A stretch of DNA of 64,000 nucleotides, taken from Bacillus sp. MYb209 (GTDB lineage Bacteria > Bacillota > Bacilli > Bacillales > Bacillaceae_G). The DNA is taken from positions 54,958-118,957 of the forward strand of contig NZ_PCNZ01000013.1 of the NCBI RefSeq assembly GCF_002975175.1. Reading direction: 5' to 3'. Positions 16,912-26,204 of this stretch are shown here, piece by piece. The notes below the pieces were generated by a model that was not told where the DNA came from, made no database searches, and saw only the letters and a list, made by a program, of their open reading frames with translations. Numbering within the stretch: position 1 is the stretch's first letter; every line of letters begins with the position of its first letter. Position numbers and translations under genes: made by a program.

Positions 16912-16941
16912 TTGTGGAAGTTTTGATATAAATGGTATACT
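16912..16941 (+). promoter_or_regulatory. Promoter of the DUF975 gene
   Basis: TTGTGG and TATACT separated by 18 bp, about 20 nt before AGGAGG. Confidence 0.55.
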
Positions 16942-16970
16942 AAAATAGAAATAGTATTAGGAGGTTGTAT

Positions 16971-17624
16971 ATGATAAGTCAGTTGAAAAGAGAAGCACTT
17001 GATGCATTAAAAGGAAAATGGGGATTAGCGGTAGGGGCAACCATATTACTTGGAATCCTTATTGGAGCTGTCGAACTTCTAATCACAGGTGTTTTCTCGA
17101 TTTTTTGGGGCTGGAAAGAAGCAAGTGATTCGCTTACAGTAAATATTATTGCAATGCTTGTTATCGGTCCGTTAACAATAGGCGCCTATTATCTTGTTTT
17201 AAATGTAATCCGTGGGACTAGTGCTCGCATTGGTCATTTATTTAGATGGTTTAGCGATGGAAGTAAGTTTATGAAGTCATTTTTAACATATTTACTAATG
17301 TATGTATACTTGATGCTATGGACATTACTTCTTATTATTCCGGGTATTATTAAATCATTTTCTTATTCTATGACGTATTTTATTTTGAATGATCATCCAG
17401 AATACACAGCGAATCAAGCAATTACCGAAAGTCGCCGTATGATGAATGGACATAAAATGGATTACTTTTTACTATGCTTAAGTTTCCTTGGCTGGTTCAT
17501 TTTAAGTATTCTTACTATGGGAATCGGTTTCTTATGGTTAGCGCCTTATTTTTACGCGACATCGGCAGCATTTTATGAAGAGATTTCAAAAGAATATTAT
17601 AAAAAAGAAGATACTATCTTCTAA
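16971..17624 (+). CDS. DUF975 family membrane protein
   Basis: A 217-residue protein with about six hydrophobic helices. It begins MISQLKREALDALKGKWGLA and contains the DUF975 features: LLIIPGIIKSFSYSMTYFIL in the middle helix, then NDHPEYTANQAITESRRMMNGHK, a conserved cytoplasmic loop. ATG 16971 has AGGAGG 6 nt upstream; the frame extends to a TTG that overlaps this site. The gene stands alone between a promoter and terminators. The biochemical function of the family is unknown. Confidence 0.85.
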   Translation: MISQLKREALDALKGKWGLAVGATILLGILIGAVELLITGVFSIFWGWKEASDSLTVNIIAMLVIGPLTIGAYYLVLNVIRGTSARIGHLFRWFSDGSKFMKSFLTYLLMYVYLMLWTLLLIIPGIIKSFSYSMTYFILNDHPEYTANQAITESRRMMNGHKMDYFLLCLSFLGWFILSILTMGIGFLWLAPYFYATSAAFYEEISKEYYKKEDTIF

Positions 17625-17736
17625 TAAAACATCTAAACCACCTATCCCCTAAAGAATATAGGGAACAGATTTAATATGTGGCCCGTTTTCGGGGTTCACT
17701 TCAGGATAAGGTATAGGTTTTTATATAGAAATTCTT

Positions 17737-17768
17737 CCCTCTATGTTTTATCATAGAGGGTTCTTTTT
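17737..17768 (+). terminator. Terminator downstream of the DUF975 gene
   Basis: CCCTCTATG pairs with CATAGAGGG around a 6-nt loop, then TTCTTTTT. Confidence 0.8.
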
Positions 17769-17839
17769 GCTGTGTTATGCTAATTTATACTATAGAATAG
17801 AAAGTTAGTTGGTCTTGATTAAGTGAGAATTAATTGGAA

Positions 17840-17872
17840 TGGCTCGTCTTTCATGGAAGACGGGTTATTTTT
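17840..17872 (+). terminator. Second terminator downstream of the DUF975 gene
   Basis: CTCGTCTT pairs with GGAAGACGGG (with G-T pairs), then TTATTTTTTT. Together with the one at 17737 it insulates the next gene. The rest of 17625-17935 shows weak hairpins only. Confidence 0.7.
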
Positions 17873-17935
17873 TTATATAAAAATGATAGAAAATAATTAA
17901 TAATATATGTAAAGAAAAAAGTGAGGTGAATGTGA

Positions 17936-18370
17936 TTGGGGAAATTTTTAATACCGTATTCATTTTCTATATTAAGTTTATTTGTTTCATTAACGGTACT
18001 TGATTTATATGATAGAATGGAAAGATTTAATGAGGAGACTTCGACCATACTTGGAAATATAATTCAAGCTACTGCGCAAATGGGAGTCCTTACATTGTAT
18101 TTTGGAGCACCTATTATTTTAGGTGGATGTCTTCTTGGAGAGTTATTGTTTAGATTTATCATTGTACCATTTAAATTGAGCTATATTATATCTTTACTAT
18201 TATATTTGCTTTTAGCTTTTAGTATTGTTTTTATCTTTTTTTTCGTAACGATAGGAATGCCAACTACATATGAAGATTCTAGTACTCTTCAAATGATGTA
18301 TTTCATGGGGATAACTATGATTTGCGCTGTTACATTCTTTGTGAACCGGAATATATGGGAGAAAAAATAA
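17936..18370 (+). CDS. Unknown polytopic membrane protein, 144 aa
   Basis: Starts at TTG with GTGAGGTG about 8 nt upstream (MGKFLIPYSFSILSLFVSL). Four hydrophobic segments lie near 5-22, 48-75, 85-107 and 120-136. No recognised motif. It lies 20 bp upstream of a small CPCC-type gene and may form an operon with it. Confidence 0.65.
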   Translation: MGKFLIPYSFSILSLFVSLTVLDLYDRMERFNEETSTILGNIIQATAQMGVLTLYFGAPIILGGCLLGELLFRFIIVPFKLSYIISLLLYLLLAFSIVFIFFFVTIGMPTTYEDSSTLQMMYFMGITMICAVTFFVNRNIWEKK

Positions 18371-18390
18371 GTTAATAATGGAGTGAACAA

Positions 18391-18657
18391 ATGAAATACA
18401 CTTGTCCATGCTGCGGATATAAAACATTAGAAGAAGAACCACCAGGTACATATGAAATTTGTAAAATATGTTATTGGGAAGATGATGAGGTTCAGTTTAA
18501 CGATCATGACTTTGAAGGCGGAGCAAATAAGGCCTCGTTAAGGCAAGCGCAGAAAAATTTCATTGCGTTTGGTGCTTGCGAGGAATGTTGTATGGGATTA
18601 GTTAGAAAGCCGACTAGCGAAGATGTGAAGGATGTTAGTTGGAAGCAAATTTTATAA
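18391..18657 (+). CDS. Cysteine-rich CPCC-domain protein
   Basis: An 88-residue protein that begins MKYTCPCCGYKTL and contains CKICYWEDD, the CPCC signature, with four cysteines (5, 8, 24, 27) placed to bind zinc. The core GGANKASLRQAQKNFIAFG is conserved in the family. Further cysteines (CEECC) are near the end. CPCC proteins occur in many bacteria, sometimes beside toxin or immunity genes; nothing adjacent here supports such a role. The ribosome binding site GGAGTG precedes the ATG. Confidence 0.85.
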   Translation: MKYTCPCCGYKTLEEEPPGTYEICKICYWEDDEVQFNDHDFEGGANKASLRQAQKNFIAFGACEECCMGLVRKPTSEDVKDVSWKQIL

Positions 18658-18670
18658 ATAAAAATGATAT

Positions 18671-18701
18671 AAAAAAAGCATCTAGCAAAAGTACTAGATG
18701 C
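18671..18701 (-). terminator. Minus-strand terminator with no matching gene
   Basis: GCATCTAG and CTAGATGC form an 8-bp stem followed on the minus strand by seven Ts. No minus-strand gene is visible between here and 21263. It may also stabilise the 3' end of the CPCC transcript. Confidence 0.55.
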
Positions 18702-18862
18702 AAATAAAAACACAAGGGAAGATAAATGTCTTCCCGTTTCCCGTAAGTAATTATATCAAAAAAATTATAAAAAACTAGCTTTATTTTTAATATAATTGAT
18801 GTGTGAAGCTATGAAAGTAAAAGATTACACTATTTTCGTAGTGTTTTATTAAAAAAAGAGTT

Positions 18863-19165
18863 GTGTCCATGATTAATTTCAAACCAGAAAATTTAAACCA
18901 ACTATTAAAAGTGATGCTGATTAGTGCAAATAAGTCTTATGACGCGATTAAAGATTATGAATTTACAGGCAAATCGGTAGCGTTCCGTATAGATTTTGAG
19001 TATGTAGATGTTGCTCTTATGGTTACAGATATGTTAGGAAGATCTGCTTCTAAATTTAACATTTTGCCATATGCTCGTCCTAATACGAATGAAATAGATT
19101 ACATACAGTTTCAAGTGTATTCGATTAATGAAGGGAATTTTAAAGAAATGCTCGATACGATGTGA
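18863..19165 (+). CDS. Unknown 98-100 aa cytoplasmic protein
   Basis: The frame reads NFKPENLNQLLKVMLISANK and ends FKEMLDTM, with alternating helix and strand pattern and no membrane segment. Start choice is unclear: GTG 18863 or ATG 18869, and only a weak AAGAG is upstream. A small hairpin (ACACTA/TAGTGT) lies about 16 nt before the start. It sits between the CPCC gene and the second PH-domain pair. I do not recognise the family. Confidence 0.55.
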   Translation: MSMINFKPENLNQLLKVMLISANKSYDAIKDYEFTGKSVAFRIDFEYVDVALMVTDMLGRSASKFNILPYARPNTNEIDYIQFQVYSINEGNFKEMLDTM

Positions 19166-19249
19166 TAACTATAATTTTACAAAACTGTATATAAAACCTT
19201 ATTTTCTGCTAATATATAATTAATAAATTCATATAATTGGAGTGATGAG

Positions 19250-19726
19250 ATGCAGCCGTTAGAAAAGGAGATTCATTCTAATATGCTAAAAGTGTGGAGA
19301 AGTCACGCTTTAATTGGGGCGGCAGTTATACTAGCAGTCGTAATTGCGTATTTCTTTTTTATGATCAATTTTAATTGGTGGGGCTGGTTGTTTGGATTGT
19401 TAGTAACAGGCGCTATTACATTTATACCACTTGATTATTTTGTGTTTCCAAATTTACGTCAGCGTTATTATAGTTACAGATTAAATGAAGAAGAGATTGA
19501 AATTCAAAAAGGAATGTTCGTTGTAAAGCGCGTGCTTATTCCGATGATCCGCGTGCAGCACGTAACGATTGAGCAAGGGCCAATTATGAGAAAGTATAAT
19601 TTAGCAGAATTACATATTTCAACAGCGGCAACTTCTCATAGTATTCCAGGCTTAACGAAAGAAGAAGCAGAGCAGTTGAAAAGACAAATTGGAGAACTTG
19701 CGAAAGTGAGTGATGAGGGTGTATAA
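19250..19726 (+). CDS. YdbS-like PH-domain membrane protein (copy 2)
   Basis: A 158-residue paralogue of the protein at 14833, equal in length. The PH region is nearly identical (VKRVL[IV]PMIRVQHVTIEQG, then AELHISTAATSHSIP), while the first 60 residues, with two transmembrane helices, have diverged. GGAGTGATGAG precedes the ATG. It overlaps its YdbT-like partner in the same way as copy 1. Confidence 0.85.
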   Translation: MQPLEKEIHSNMLKVWRSHALIGAAVILAVVIAYFFFMINFNWWGWLFGLLVTGAITFIPLDYFVFPNLRQRYYSYRLNEEEIEIQKGMFVVKRVLIPMIRVQHVTIEQGPIMRKYNLAELHISTAATSHSIPGLTKEEAEQLKRQIGELAKVSDEGV

Positions 19727-21134
19727 GAGGCAACATCCGATCACGATATTATTAGGTATTAGAATTGCGGGTTTATTGCCTTTTATCTTTCTTGTAATAT
19801 TTCGCTCTGATGAGAACGAGCCTTGGTATTTGTTTTATTTTGTTTTGTTGTTTCTATTATTCGTTATGGCAATCTTTTCAGCTGTAAAATGGTATTTCAA
19901 AGTGTACTGGATTGAGAATAATATTTTACATATAAAACACGGTGTTTTTGTGAAGAAGGAAAGTTATTTAAATAAAGACCGTGTGCAAAACATTAGTACA
20001 TCTTCTAATGTCATTTACCAACTGCTTGGACTTGCGAAATTAAATATTGAAGTAGCGGGCGGCGGTAGTGAGCCAGAAGTGATGTTAGCTGGTATTAAAG
20101 AAGATAAAGCGAAGGAACTGATTGCTTTATTACATAAAGAGAGCAGCGTTTTGAGTGAAGAGGCGCCCGCAGAAGAAGAAAGTAAGACGGTTTATCAGTT
20201 AACAGCGAAAGAAATTTTATTCGCATCCATTACATCTGGCAGATTCGGGTTAGTATTTTCTGGACTACTGCTTATTTACACAGAGTTTAATGAATTTCTT
20301 CCGAAATGGCTCATAAATAAAGTAGAAGCGTATGTGATGGATAACGGTGTATATGAATTAATTGTTATGGCCGCGATTTTAATGGCGATTTCGTGGGTCA
20401 TTTCTACAATTGGCTATGCGTTAAAATATGCGAACTTTAAAGTAGAGCGAAACGGAAATGAAATTCGCATCGTACAAGGATTATTTGATAAGAAAGAGTT
20501 TGTTTTAAAACTACACCGCATTCAAGCGATTACTGTGAAAGAAGGAATTCTTCGCCAGCCTTTCGGTTATTGTTCTGTCGAAGTGGAAATCATTCAAAGT
20601 ATAGAATCCGCCGGTAATGAAGTGATGTTACATCCTTTCATGAAGAAAAAAGATGTACAGCAGTTACTTGCCTATTTACAGTTGCCGTATGAAATAGAAG
20701 AAGAAATCGTTCATTTACCGAAGGCTGCATTGCGCCGTTACGTCGTAATGGGCTGGATTACAAGTGCTGTGCTCGCTGTGCCAATCGCTGGTGCGAGTAT
20801 ATATTTTAAACAACATACTGCGTTGTTCGTTCTTATACTGCTATTTATTGTATTTACAATACTTGCATACGCTAGGTATAAAAGTGGTGGATATATGATA
20901 CGAGAAAATCAGTTAATAATGGTGTACCGAGGCCTTGCGAAATATACAGGAAGCATGCGAAGAAGGCATGTTCAAGTAGTAGGATATAATCAGTCGCATT
21001 TTCAAAAGAAAGACGAGTTATGTACAGCTGCCATATCGGTAGCGGGGCATAGGTATAAAGTGAAGCATATGCGAAAAGAAGACGCGCTTTGCATATATAA
21101 TTGGTACAAAGAAAAAGGAAACACCAGTGTGTAA
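19713..21134 (+). CDS. YdbT-like protein with three PH domains (copy 2)
   Basis: About 473 residues, paralogous to the gene at 15296. Shared blocks include MRVYKRQHPITILL at the N-terminus, HGVFVKKESYLNKDRVQ in the first PH domain, VLKLHRIQAITVKEGILRQ in the second and YRGLAKYTGSMRRRHVQ in the third. The acidic linker and membrane segments are less alike. The stop codon lies in the loop of a strong terminator. The gene is coupled to the copy-2 YdbS-like gene by overlap. Confidence 0.85.
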   Translation: MRVYKRQHPITILLGIRIAGLLPFIFLVIFRSDENEPWYLFYFVLLFLLFVMAIFSAVKWYFKVYWIENNILHIKHGVFVKKESYLNKDRVQNISTSSNVIYQLLGLAKLNIEVAGGGSEPEVMLAGIKEDKAKELIALLHKESSVLSEEAPAEEESKTVYQLTAKEILFASITSGRFGLVFSGLLLIYTEFNEFLPKWLINKVEAYVMDNGVYELIVMAAILMAISWVISTIGYALKYANFKVERNGNEIRIVQGLFDKKEFVLKLHRIQAITVKEGILRQPFGYCSVEVEIIQSIESAGNEVMLHPFMKKKDVQQLLAYLQLPYEIEEEIVHLPKAALRRYVVMGWITSAVLAVPIAGASIYFKQHTALFVLILLFIVFTILAYARYKSGGYMIRENQLIMVYRGLAKYTGSMRRRHVQVVGYNQSHFQKKDELCTAAISVAGHRYKVKHMRKEDALCIYNWYKEKGNTSV

Positions 21135-21150
21135 TGGTGTTTCCTTTTTT
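21112..21150 (+). terminator. Terminator of copy-2 PH-domain operon
   Basis: 15-bp arms (AAAAAGGAAACACCA and its complement) with an 8-nt loop holding the TAA stop, then a T run. Confidence 0.9.
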
Positions 21151-21240
21151 GTCGTTAAATCGATATCTTTAGTCGAATCGTTGATATATTTCAAGATGTG
21201 ATAGATATATTGAAAAAATCGTTCATATAATTTCACATAC
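21151..21240 (+). repeat. Dispersed repeat copy A with four internal units
   Basis: Directly after the terminator, four degenerate units of roughly 20 bp follow the pattern AATCG-NN-GATATATTT, the last ending in ATATAATTTCA. The same layout recurs at 41309-41397 and a single end unit at 57197-57220. Confidence 0.6.
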
Positions 21241-21262
21241 CGTGGGCTCCGAACTCAGCAAA

Positions 21263-21814
<552 letters not shown>

Positions 21815-21881
21815 TTATATACATAAAGATAGTCCTTTTTCAAATAATAAATGTACCATCATTTGGAAAGAAGGCCGATGT

Positions 21882-23999
21882 ATGAAGAAAGCAAAGTGGA
21901 CTTTATTAGGCGGGGTAGCAACGTTTGTAGTAGCGATTGTACTCTATAAACTTATTGTGTTAACTGGTGGCTATATGATGGATGAAAAGCAGCTTGTTTT
22001 CCACTCTTCATCACGTATCGTTGACCAGAAAGGAAAAGAAATTACGAAGTTATATGTAGAAAATAGAGAGCTCGTGCCGATCGAAGAAATTCCAAAGTAC
22101 GTGCAGCAAGCATTTATTGCTGTGGAAGATTCTCGTTTTTATGAGCATCAAGGAATTGATTACCCTTCTATATTTCGGGCGCTTTATAAAGACGCATTAG
22201 CTGGAGAGAAGGTAGAAGGCGGTAGTACAATTACGCAGCAACTAGCTAAAAATGTCTTTTTAACTCACGAAAAAACATTTACGCGTAAATTGAAAGAGGT
22301 CGCAATTTCTCTTCAATTAGAGCAAAAATATACGAAGCAGCAAATTCTTGAAATGTATATGAACCATATTTATTTCGGTCATGGGGCATATGGTATTCAA
22401 GCGGCAGCAAAGTTGTATTTTAATAAAAATGTAGAAGATTTAACAGTGGAAGAGGGAGCCATGCTTGCAGGGCTTCCGAAAGCGCCAAATGGCTATTCAC
22501 CGTACGTATCTTCTGAGAAGAGTAAGGCACGCCGTGATTTTATTTTGTCACTTATGCATAAACAAGGCTATTTAACAGCGGAAGATAGTGTTCGTTACCA
22601 AGGAAAAACAATCGCTCTTTATAAAAATTCAGATGAACGTGAACTCGCATATATGCCGTATATCGATATGGTTATAGATGAAGCGGCGCGTTTATATGGT
22701 TTATCGCATCAAGAAGTACTGCGCGGAGGATATACGTTTGTCGTACCGATGGATGAAAAAGTTCAAAAGGTAGCATATAACCAGTTTCAAGATGCGAGAA
22801 ATTTCCCTGGTAAAGAAAACGGGGCGCAAGGTGCATTTTTATTAATGGATAATCAGACTGGCGGAATTAAAGCCGCGATTGGAGGAAGAGGGTATGTTCC
22901 GAGAGGGCTTAATCGCGTTTTTGCAAAGCGGCAGCCTGGTTCTGTTTTAAAGCCGCTTATTGTATATGGACCTGCACTCGAGACGAAGAAATATAATCCA
23001 TATTCTTTATTAACGAATGAAAAAAGTTCGTTTGAAGGCTATGAACCTCGAAATTATAATCATGAGTATGCGAAAGAGATGACGATGTACGATGCGGTAT
23101 TAGAATCAGCAAATGTGCCAGCTGTATCTTTATTAAATGAATTAGGGGTAGATGAGGGAAAGCAATATTTAGAGAAAGGGAATGTTCATATTGCGGACTC
23201 AGGTTTAAGCACAGCACTTGGCGGGCTGAAAAATGGTGTTTCTCCATTTGATCTTGTCAAAATGTACCGATCTTTTTTAGCAAATGGGAATATTATCGAA
23301 CCGCACGTTATCGATAAAGTATTAAATAGACACGGAGCAGTCATTGGAGAATCATCAAAAGCTGAAACGAAAGTCTTTTCGAAGCAAACGGCATGGTATA
23401 TGACAAAGATGCTTGAAGGAGTTGTGAAAGAAGGTACGGCGAAAGCTGGCGTATATAATGGAGCTTTAGCTGGAAAAACAGGCACAACTTCATTGCCGAA
23501 TGATGACCATGGCGCGCGTGATATGTGGTTTGTTGGATATACACCGAATTTAGTAGGTGCAGTTTGGATTGGCTATGACCGCACCGATAAAGAGCATCAA
23601 TTACAAGATGGGAATGCATCTGCAACGATGTTATTTAAAAAGATTTTAACGAAAGCAAATATACAAGATAAAGCGAGTTTTCATAGACCAAAAGGTGTTG
23701 AAACAATTGGGCTGCCGATTCGTTTAGATAAGATTAAAAACGTGGAAGCAAAACTAGCTTTTAGTCCTTTCGGTTTATTTGCAATGAAACTAAGCTGGAC
23801 GCCGCTTCCTGATGAGAGAATTATGTATCGAATTTATAAAGTTGAAAAAGGAATGCATACTCACGTTGGAACGGTAAAAGGAACAGGGAAATATGAGGAA
23901 AAGTTTATTAATATATTCTCAAAACCAAGTTTTTACGTTGTGCCATATAACACACAAACGAACCGTGAAGGAGAAAAGTCAAAAGTAGCTAAACCGTAG
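21882..23999 (+). CDS. pbpF: PbpF, class A penicillin-binding protein
   Basis: From ATG 21882 (AAAGAAGG upstream) this is a 705-residue bifunctional cell-wall synthase. A single N-terminal anchor spans about 6-30. The glycosyltransferase domain has EDSRFYEHQGID, GGSTITQQLAKN and MYMNHIYFGHGAYGIQAAA. The transpeptidase domain has the SxxK motif GSVLKP with Ser354, SAN at 409-411 and KTGT at 532-535. B. subtilis PbpF is active in vegetative cells and the forespore. It lies directly upstream of hemE, as in B. subtilis. The longer frame to 21798 is not needed. Confidence 0.92.
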   Translation: MKKAKWTLLGGVATFVVAIVLYKLIVLTGGYMMDEKQLVFHSSSRIVDQKGKEITKLYVENRELVPIEEIPKYVQQAFIAVEDSRFYEHQGIDYPSIFRALYKDALAGEKVEGGSTITQQLAKNVFLTHEKTFTRKLKEVAISLQLEQKYTKQQILEMYMNHIYFGHGAYGIQAAAKLYFNKNVEDLTVEEGAMLAGLPKAPNGYSPYVSSEKSKARRDFILSLMHKQGYLTAEDSVRYQGKTIALYKNSDERELAYMPYIDMVIDEAARLYGLSHQEVLRGGYTFVVPMDEKVQKVAYNQFQDARNFPGKENGAQGAFLLMDNQTGGIKAAIGGRGYVPRGLNRVFAKRQPGSVLKPLIVYGPALETKKYNPYSLLTNEKSSFEGYEPRNYNHEYAKEMTMYDAVLESANVPAVSLLNELGVDEGKQYLEKGNVHIADSGLSTALGGLKNGVSPFDLVKMYRSFLANGNIIEPHVIDKVLNRHGAVIGESSKAETKVFSKQTAWYMTKMLEGVVKEGTAKAGVYNGALAGKTGTTSLPNDDHGARDMWFVGYTPNLVGAVWIGYDRTDKEHQLQDGNASATMLFKKILTKANIQDKASFHRPKGVETIGLPIRLDKIKNVEAKLAFSPFGLFAMKLSWTPLPDERIMYRIYKVEKGMHTHVGTVKGTGKYEEKFINIFSKPSFYVVPYNTQTNREGEKSKVAKP

Positions 24000-24188
24000 T
24001 TTTTCTCTGTGCTATAATAAGAATGTTGTGAAAATAGTAAACGGTTTTACGAACGTTTGTGTCAATTTAATGAACAACGTACATAATGTTATGCATTTTG
24101 TTTTTACAAGCTGTATAGTAAAAAAAGATAAATATCGGAATAGAGCATATTTAAAGAAAAAGCATTGGTAAGGAAGGGAGCTAGGGTC

Positions 24189-25235
24189 TTGGTAAGAACT
24201 ATAAATGAGACATTTTTAAAAGCATGTAAGGGGGAACGTACAGAGTATGTACCAGCATGGTATATGCGTCAAGCGGGTCGTTCACAGCCGGAATATAGAA
24301 AGATAAAAGAGAAATATTCTTTATTTGAAATTACACATAATCCAGAGTTGTGCGCTTACGTTACAAAGTTGCCAGTTGATCAATATAACGTAGACGCAGC
24401 AATTCTTTATAAAGATATTATGTCACCACTACCTGCAATTGGTGTTGATGTGGAAATTAAATCTGGCATTGGTCCAGTTATCGATAATCCAATCCGTTCT
24501 TTACAAGACGTAGAAAAATTAGGGGAAATCAATCCAGAAGATGATGTACCTTACATATTAGATACAATTCGTTTATTAACGACAGAAATGTTAGATGTAC
24601 CGTTAATCGGTTTTTCGGGAGCTCCATTTACGTTAGCGAGCTATATGATTGAAGGCGGTCCTTCTCGTAACTATCATAATACGAAGGCGTTCATGTATGC
24701 AGAGCCGAAAGCTTGGTTCGCTTTAATGGATAAGCTTGCAGATATGGTTATTACATATTTAAAAGCGCAAATTAACGCAGGAGTAAAAGCTGTTCAAATT
24801 TTCGATTCTTGGGTTGGAACAGTAAATGTAGCGGATTACCGCATATTTATTAAACCAGCGATGGAGCGTATTTTTGCAGAAGTTCGCACGATGGGTGTTC
24901 CAATGATTATGCACGGCGTTGGGGCTGGACACTTAGTGAATGAATGGCACGACTTGCCTCTTGATGTAGTAGGTTTAGATTGGCGCTTACCAATCGAAGA
25001 AGCACGCGCGCGCGGTGTTCATAAGGCGGTACAAGGAAATATGGATCCTTCGTTCTTACTAGCGCCTTGGCCTGTTATTGAAGAACATGTAAAAGGTATT
25101 TTAGATCAAGGGATGAAGCAGCCAGGTTACGTATTTAACTTAGGTCACGGCGTATTCCCAGAAGTAAATCCAGATACATTAAAACGCTTAACTACATTTA
25201 TTCATGAATACTCTAAAGAGCAGTTAGCGAAGTAA
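24189..25235 (+). CDS. hemE: HemE, uroporphyrinogen decarboxylase
   Basis: A 348-residue enzyme that decarboxylates uroporphyrinogen III to coproporphyrinogen III. The N-terminal signature [16 protein letters not shown] carries the catalytic arginines, and [17 protein letters not shown] is the second family signature. The start is TTG 24189 ([10 protein letters not shown]), preceded by GGGAGCTAGGG, giving the expected family length. It is followed by hemH and hemY with gaps of 14 and 19 bp, forming the late haem operon. Confidence 0.95.
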   Translation: MVRTINETFLKACKGERTEYVPAWYMRQAGRSQPEYRKIKEKYSLFEITHNPELCAYVTKLPVDQYNVDAAILYKDIMSPLPAIGVDVEIKSGIGPVIDNPIRSLQDVEKLGEINPEDDVPYILDTIRLLTTEMLDVPLIGFSGAPFTLASYMIEGGPSRNYHNTKAFMYAEPKAWFALMDKLADMVITYLKAQINAGVKAVQIFDSWVGTVNVADYRIFIKPAMERIFAEVRTMGVPMIMHGVGAGHLVNEWHDLPLDVVGLDWRLPIEEARARGVHKAVQGNMDPSFLLAPWPVIEEHVKGILDQGMKQPGYVFNLGHGVFPEVNPDTLKRLTTFIHEYSKEQLAK

Positions 25236-25249
25236 AGGAGATTGGCTGT

Positions 25250-26185
25250 ATGAAAAAGAAAATTGGTTTGCTTGTAATGGCATACGGAACGCCATATAAA
25301 GAAGAAGATATTGAACGTTACTATACAGATATTCGCAGAGGAAGAAAGCCAAGTCCTGAAATGCTAGAAGATTTAACAGAGCGTTACCGTGCAATTGGTG
25401 GTATTTCTCCTTTAGCTACTATTACATTAGAGCAAGCTAAAAAGTTAGAGACGCGTTTAAATGAAATGCAAGATGAAGTAGAGTACCACATGTATCTTGG
25501 TTTAAAACATATTGAACCGTTCATTGAAGATGCAGTACAAGCTATGCATAAAGATGGAATAGAAGATGCAATTGCACTCGTTCTTGCCCCTCACTATTCT
25601 ACTTTTAGCGTGAAGTCGTATGTAGGACGAGCGCAAGAAGAAGCAGAAAAACTTGGAAACTTAACAATTCACGGCATTGATAGCTGGTATAAAGAACCGA
25701 AATTTATTCAGTATTGGGTCGATGCAGTGAAAGGTATATATAACGGTATGTCAGAAGCAGAACGTGAAAAAGCAGTGTTAATCGTATCTGCACATAGCTT
25801 ACCAGAGAAAATTATCACACTCGGCGATCCATATCCAGATCAATTAAATGAAACAGCTGACTATATTGCACGTGGTGCTGAAGTAGCAAATTATGCAGTT
25901 GGCTGGCAAAGTGCCGGAAATACACCAGATCCTTGGATTGGTCCAGATGTACAAGATTTAACGAGAGAACTAAATGAAAAGTACGGCTACAGTTCATTCG
26001 TATATGCACCAGTTGGATTTGTTGCGGAACATTTAGAAGTTTTATATGACAATGACTTTGAGTGTAAAGTTGTAACGGATGAAATTGGCGCGAAATATTA
26101 TCGTCCAGAAATGCCAAACGCATCATCTGCATTTATTGACTGTTTAGCAGATGTTGTATTAAAGAAAAAAGAATCTGTAATGTAA
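25250..26185 (+). CDS. hemH: HemH, coproporphyrin ferrochelatase
   Basis: A 311-residue cytoplasmic ferrochelatase that inserts iron into coproporphyrin III in the Firmicute haem pathway. Visible motifs are [16 protein letters not shown] near the start, [15 protein letters not shown] in the middle, VSAHSLPEK with the catalytic His, and [14 protein letters not shown] with the conserved Glu. AAAGGAG precedes the ATG. B. cereus-group genomes can carry a second ferrochelatase; the operon position supports this as the principal one. Confidence 0.95.
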   Translation: MKKKIGLLVMAYGTPYKEEDIERYYTDIRRGRKPSPEMLEDLTERYRAIGGISPLATITLEQAKKLETRLNEMQDEVEYHMYLGLKHIEPFIEDAVQAMHKDGIEDAIALVLAPHYSTFSVKSYVGRAQEEAEKLGNLTIHGIDSWYKEPKFIQYWVDAVKGIYNGMSEAEREKAVLIVSAHSLPEKIITLGDPYPDQLNETADYIARGAEVANYAVGWQSAGNTPDPWIGPDVQDLTRELNEKYGYSSFVYAPVGFVAEHLEVLYDNDFECKVVTDEIGAKYYRPEMPNASSAFIDCLADVVLKKKESVM

Positions 26186-26204
26186 GTAGAAAGGGGGAGC
26201 TTAC

